From Clostridiaceae bacterium (lineage in GTDB: Bacteria; Bacillota; Clostridia; Christensenellales; CAG-917), in assembly GCA_031289315.1 (NCBI GenBank), contig JAITPR010000022.1, positions 1-64,000 of the forward strand: DNA of 64,000 nucleotides. The letters are read 5' to 3'. The position numbers and the translations under genes are program-made. Every line of letters begins with the position of its first letter. Position 1 is the first letter of the stretch. Shown in pieces: positions 61,436-64,000 of the stretch. Below the pieces are notes generated by a model, which ran no database searches, had not been told where the DNA came from, and saw nothing but the letters and a program-made list of their open reading frames with translations.

Positions 61436-63868
61436 CTATTTTCTCAACTCCGCCCCGAAGCCCTTTTTAAGCGCCGCTAGAACGACCGTCATTTCCTCTG
61501 CAATTTCATCGTCCGTAAGCGTACGCTCCGGATGACGGAAGGTTAAGCCGAAGGCTATACTTTTAAAGCCTTCCGCTATGTGCGTACCCTTATACACGTC
61601 GAAAACGCCGATACTTTCCAGTAATTTGGCGGTCTTTTTTATTACGGCGATAAGCTCTGCCGCAGACGTACCGTCCTCAACCACTACGGCTAAATCGCGT
61701 GCCACGCCGGGAAATTTCGGCAAGCTTGCAAATTTTTTGACTTCAAGCGCCTTGTCGTAGAGTTTTTCTAGCGAGATTTCCGCCGCATAAATACGGAAAG
61801 GCGAACCGTAGGCGTCCTGCGTTTCCGGGTGTACTTCCCCGATATAGCCTATATGAACACCGTTAAACAGCACCTCCGCGCTTCTTCCGTCGTGTAAAAA
61901 CGGATATACCTTAGCGCGATATGAAAATTCTAAGCCCAACAACCCCGCTATGCGGTCAAGCGCGCCCTTGAGGGTGAAAAAGCTTTCGCCTTCGCCGTAC
62001 GCCGTCAAAACGAGGGTTTGCTCTTCTACAGGCAACTCCGCTTGAGAGGGAATCTTTGTGTTTTTAGCGGCTTTTGAAGCAGTTTTTACCGTAGCGGCTT
62101 TGGGAGAATATCTTTTGGCGATTTCAAAGAAACGCGCCTCCTTGTTGAACTTCGATATGTTGGACGCGACGACGGCAAGCGCGCTAGGAAGAATTACCGT
62201 GCGCATTATGCTGACGTCCTCCCCTAGCGGATTTCTGATGCCGACGGCGTTTCTAAGCGCGTCGTCCGCGGATAGGCGAAGCAAGTCGAACGCTTTAGGC
62301 GATATAAACGAATAGGTAACGGTTTCAGAGAAGCCCGCACCCGCCGCAGCGTTGCGCGCCGCCGTATCGGTACGGTAGCTATTAGACGCGCCGCCTATTG
62401 TCTGTTGCGCCTTTGACAGCAACTTCGACTTGATTTTGTCGTAGCCCATGAGCCGTATAACCTCTTCGGCTATGTCGTTGGCATTTTCTAGGTCTTCGCG
62501 GTATTCGGGAATATCCGACGTCAAAAGCTTGCCGGATTGCACGGTTTTTATGCCTAATCCGTTGAGGATTTCCATTATCTTATCGGCTTTTACGGTTATG
62601 CCCAAAATCTTAGACACGGCGGCGGCTGTGAAGCTTACCGTTCTTTCCTTTACAAAATCCGTTGCTATGTCGACTGGTGCGCCGGCTACGGTACCGCATT
62701 CAAGCTCGTGTACCAGTTGGAGCGCGCGTTTCAACCCCAACTCCTGTGCGCTGAAGTCAATGCCCTTTTCGAAGCGTGCGGACGAGTCTGAACGCAAATT
62801 GAGGGCTTTAGAGGACCTGCGTATGTTATCACGCGCGAATTTGGCGGACTCAAACACAATTTCCACCGTGCCGACGTTTATTCCGCTGTCCGTGCCGCCC
62901 ATTATGCCGGCGACCGCCATGGGACGCGCAAGATCGCATATGACTAGAACGCTTTCCTCCAACGTCCGCGTTTTGCCGTCAAGCGTCACAACTTCCTCGT
63001 CCTTTTTGGCGTTTCTCACTATTATGTGGTTGCCGCCGATATTGAAGCGGTCAAAGGCGTGCATGGGCTGCCCTATCTCCGTAAGCACGTAGTTGGTGAT
63101 ATCCACGATATTGTTTATCGGGCGTATCCCCACGGCTTTAAGGCGCTTTTTTATATACTCCGGAGAGGGCTTTATTTTAACGTTTTTAACCGTCTGCGCC
63201 ATGTAACGCGGACACAAAATTTGATTTTCCACCACGACCTTTACAGGGTCGGCAGGTTCCTCGTCGCTCTGATAGGTAAACGCATACGGCTTCACATCCT
63301 TGCCCGTAACTGCGGCTATTTCGCGCGCAATTCCCAAAATTGAATTGCAATCGGGACGGTTTGCCGTCACCGACACGTCGAAAATAATGTCGTCAAGCCC
63401 CAAAACGTCGGCAATATCCGTGCCGGGCGCTATCGACGGCGACAAAATAAGCACTCCGTCCGGATCTGCTCCGGGAAAATCCTCATCCGTCGCCTTCAGC
63501 TCCTCAAGACCGGTAAACATGCCGTCCGAACGCACTCCGCGCAGTTCTCCCGCCGATATTTTTGTACCCGACGGAAGTAACGCCCCGTCCAATGCCACGG
63601 GAACCACGGCGCCGGCGTATACGTTCTTAGCGTTTGTCACAATCTGAACGACCTTAAAGCCTACGTCGACGGTACAAACGAATAATTTGTCCGCATTCGG
63701 ATGCTTTTCTATTGCCGTAATCTGCCCCGCAACCGTGTTTTTGACGGCGTCGCGCTGATTTATTATCTCTTCTATTTCAAAGCCCGCGCTCACAAACTTT
63801 TTTTCAAGTTCGGCGGGCGCAATGTCTATGTCTACAAAATCCTTCAACCAATTTAAGGGTGCTTTCAT
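61436..63868 (-). CDS. pheT: Phenylalanine--tRNA ligase beta subunit
   Basis: 810 residues: tRNA-binding EMAP-like domain (GQITAIEKHPNADKLFVCTVD), B3/B4 editing domain, B5, the synthetase-like core and a C-terminal anticodon-binding domain (FPGVARDLAVVVEDG, FRHPERTLTDDEI). Works as alpha2-beta2 with PheS. GGAGG overlaps the stop codon of pheS 8 bases before the ATG, so the two are coupled. A short Lys/Ala/Thr-rich stretch (near 600) is an extra linker. Confidence 0.97.
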   Translation of the reverse strand: MKAPLNWLKDFVDIDIAPAELEKKFVSAGFEIEEIINQRDAVKNTVAGQITAIEKHPNADKLFVCTVDVGFKVVQIVTNAKNVYAGAVVPVALDGALLPSGTKISAGELRGVRSDGMFTGLEELKATDEDFPGADPDGVLILSPSIAPGTDIADVLGLDDIIFDVSVTANRPDCNSILGIAREIAAVTGKDVKPYAFTYQSDEEPADPVKVVVENQILCPRYMAQTVKNVKIKPSPEYIKKRLKAVGIRPINNIVDITNYVLTEIGQPMHAFDRFNIGGNHIIVRNAKKDEEVVTLDGKTRTLEESVLVICDLARPMAVAGIMGGTDSGINVGTVEIVFESAKFARDNIRRSSKALNLRSDSSARFEKGIDFSAQELGLKRALQLVHELECGTVAGAPVDIATDFVKERTVSFTAAAVSKILGITVKADKIMEILNGLGIKTVQSGKLLTSDIPEYREDLENANDIAEEVIRLMGYDKIKSKLLSKAQQTIGGASNSYRTDTAARNAAAGAGFSETVTYSFISPKAFDLLRLSADDALRNAVGIRNPLGEDVSIMRTVILPSALAVVASNISKFNKEARFFEIAKRYSPKAATVKTASKAAKNTKIPSQAELPVEEQTLVLTAYGEGESFFTLKGALDRIAGLLGLEFSYRAKVYPFLHDGRSAEVLFNGVHIGYIGEVHPETQDAYGSPFRIYAAEISLEKLYDKALEVKKFASLPKFPGVARDLAVVVEDGTSAAELIAVIKKTAKLLESIGVFDVYKGTHIAEGFKSIAFGLTFRHPERTLTDDEIAEEMTVVLAALKKGFGAELRK

Positions 63869-63881
63869 TTAGCGCTTCCTC

Positions 63882-64000
<119 letters not shown>

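Overview
The window looks like a chromosomal segment of an uncultured member of the Clostridia (Bacillota) at moderate GC (roughly 45-50% by eye). Evidence: strong GGAGG-type ribosome binding sites; textbook sigma-A promoters (TTGACA/TTGACT, 17 bp, TATAAT); Firmicute gene orders (rpsB-tsf-pyrH; rimP-nusA-rnpM-ylxQ-infB-rbfA-nrnA-truB-ribF; miaB-mutS; mutL-miaA-ynbB; pheS-pheT); a single-polypeptide PurL; and ThiI without a rhodanese domain. The placement is inferred, since no rRNA or other marker is present.

Layout. 0.5-3 kb: rpsB-tsf-pyrH. 3-12 kb: trpB2-type tryptophan synthase beta, an orphan HicB-like antitoxin, purA, a four-motif polyferredoxin, a lipid kinase, fhs and a divergent PlsC-like protein. 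12.6-22.5 kb: a purine biosynthesis run (purE, purM, purN, PurO-type IMP cyclohydrolase, stand-alone AICAR transformylase, purD, purL), with fhs and purA nearby supplying formyl-THF and the AMP branch. 22.9-24.3 kb: one ORF fusing ProC to a complete RNase HI. 25-35 kb: the rimP-to-ribF translation/RNA operon. 35-42 kb: an endonuclease IV-like protein, a CDF metal exporter, a membrane-anchored metallophosphoesterase and a class A PBP. 42.7-48 kb: miaB, mutS, thiI. 48-52 kb: an accessory patch with a ParE/Phd toxin-antitoxin pair, a surface protein and a decayed alpha/beta hydrolase. 52-64 kb, minus strand: ynbB, miaA, mutL, a cysteine desulfurase, a membrane protein, mutS2, pheT and the 3' end of pheS.

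The coding content is mostly housekeeping; the unusual material is in the spacers and in some protein linkers. At least four dispersed repeat families occur. One is a MITE-like element of about 174 bp with terminal inverted repeats; one copy has a perfect 9-bp target duplication. Another is a 130-bp multi-hairpin element that fills the gap between convergent stop codons. A third is a TGTCACCTTGAGCG-type repeat, and a fourth is a 63-nt near-perfect hairpin. Many spacers contain tandem copies of a neighbouring gene's end (purE, rimP, nusA, nrnA, mutS2, the surface protein). Several conserved proteins (RibF, PBP, ProC-RNase H, RbfA, PlsC-like, endonuclease IV-like) carry low-complexity segments, several of them visibly made by in-frame tandem duplication.

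Themes: translation and ribosome assembly, purine synthesis, tRNA modification (MiaA/MiaB, ThiI, TruB) and DNA/RNA repair (MutS, MutL, MutS2, RNase HI, endonuclease IV-like, NrnA). miaB and the endonuclease IV-like gene appear to be leaderless or nearly so. No tRNA, rRNA, CRISPR array, prophage or transposase gene was found.
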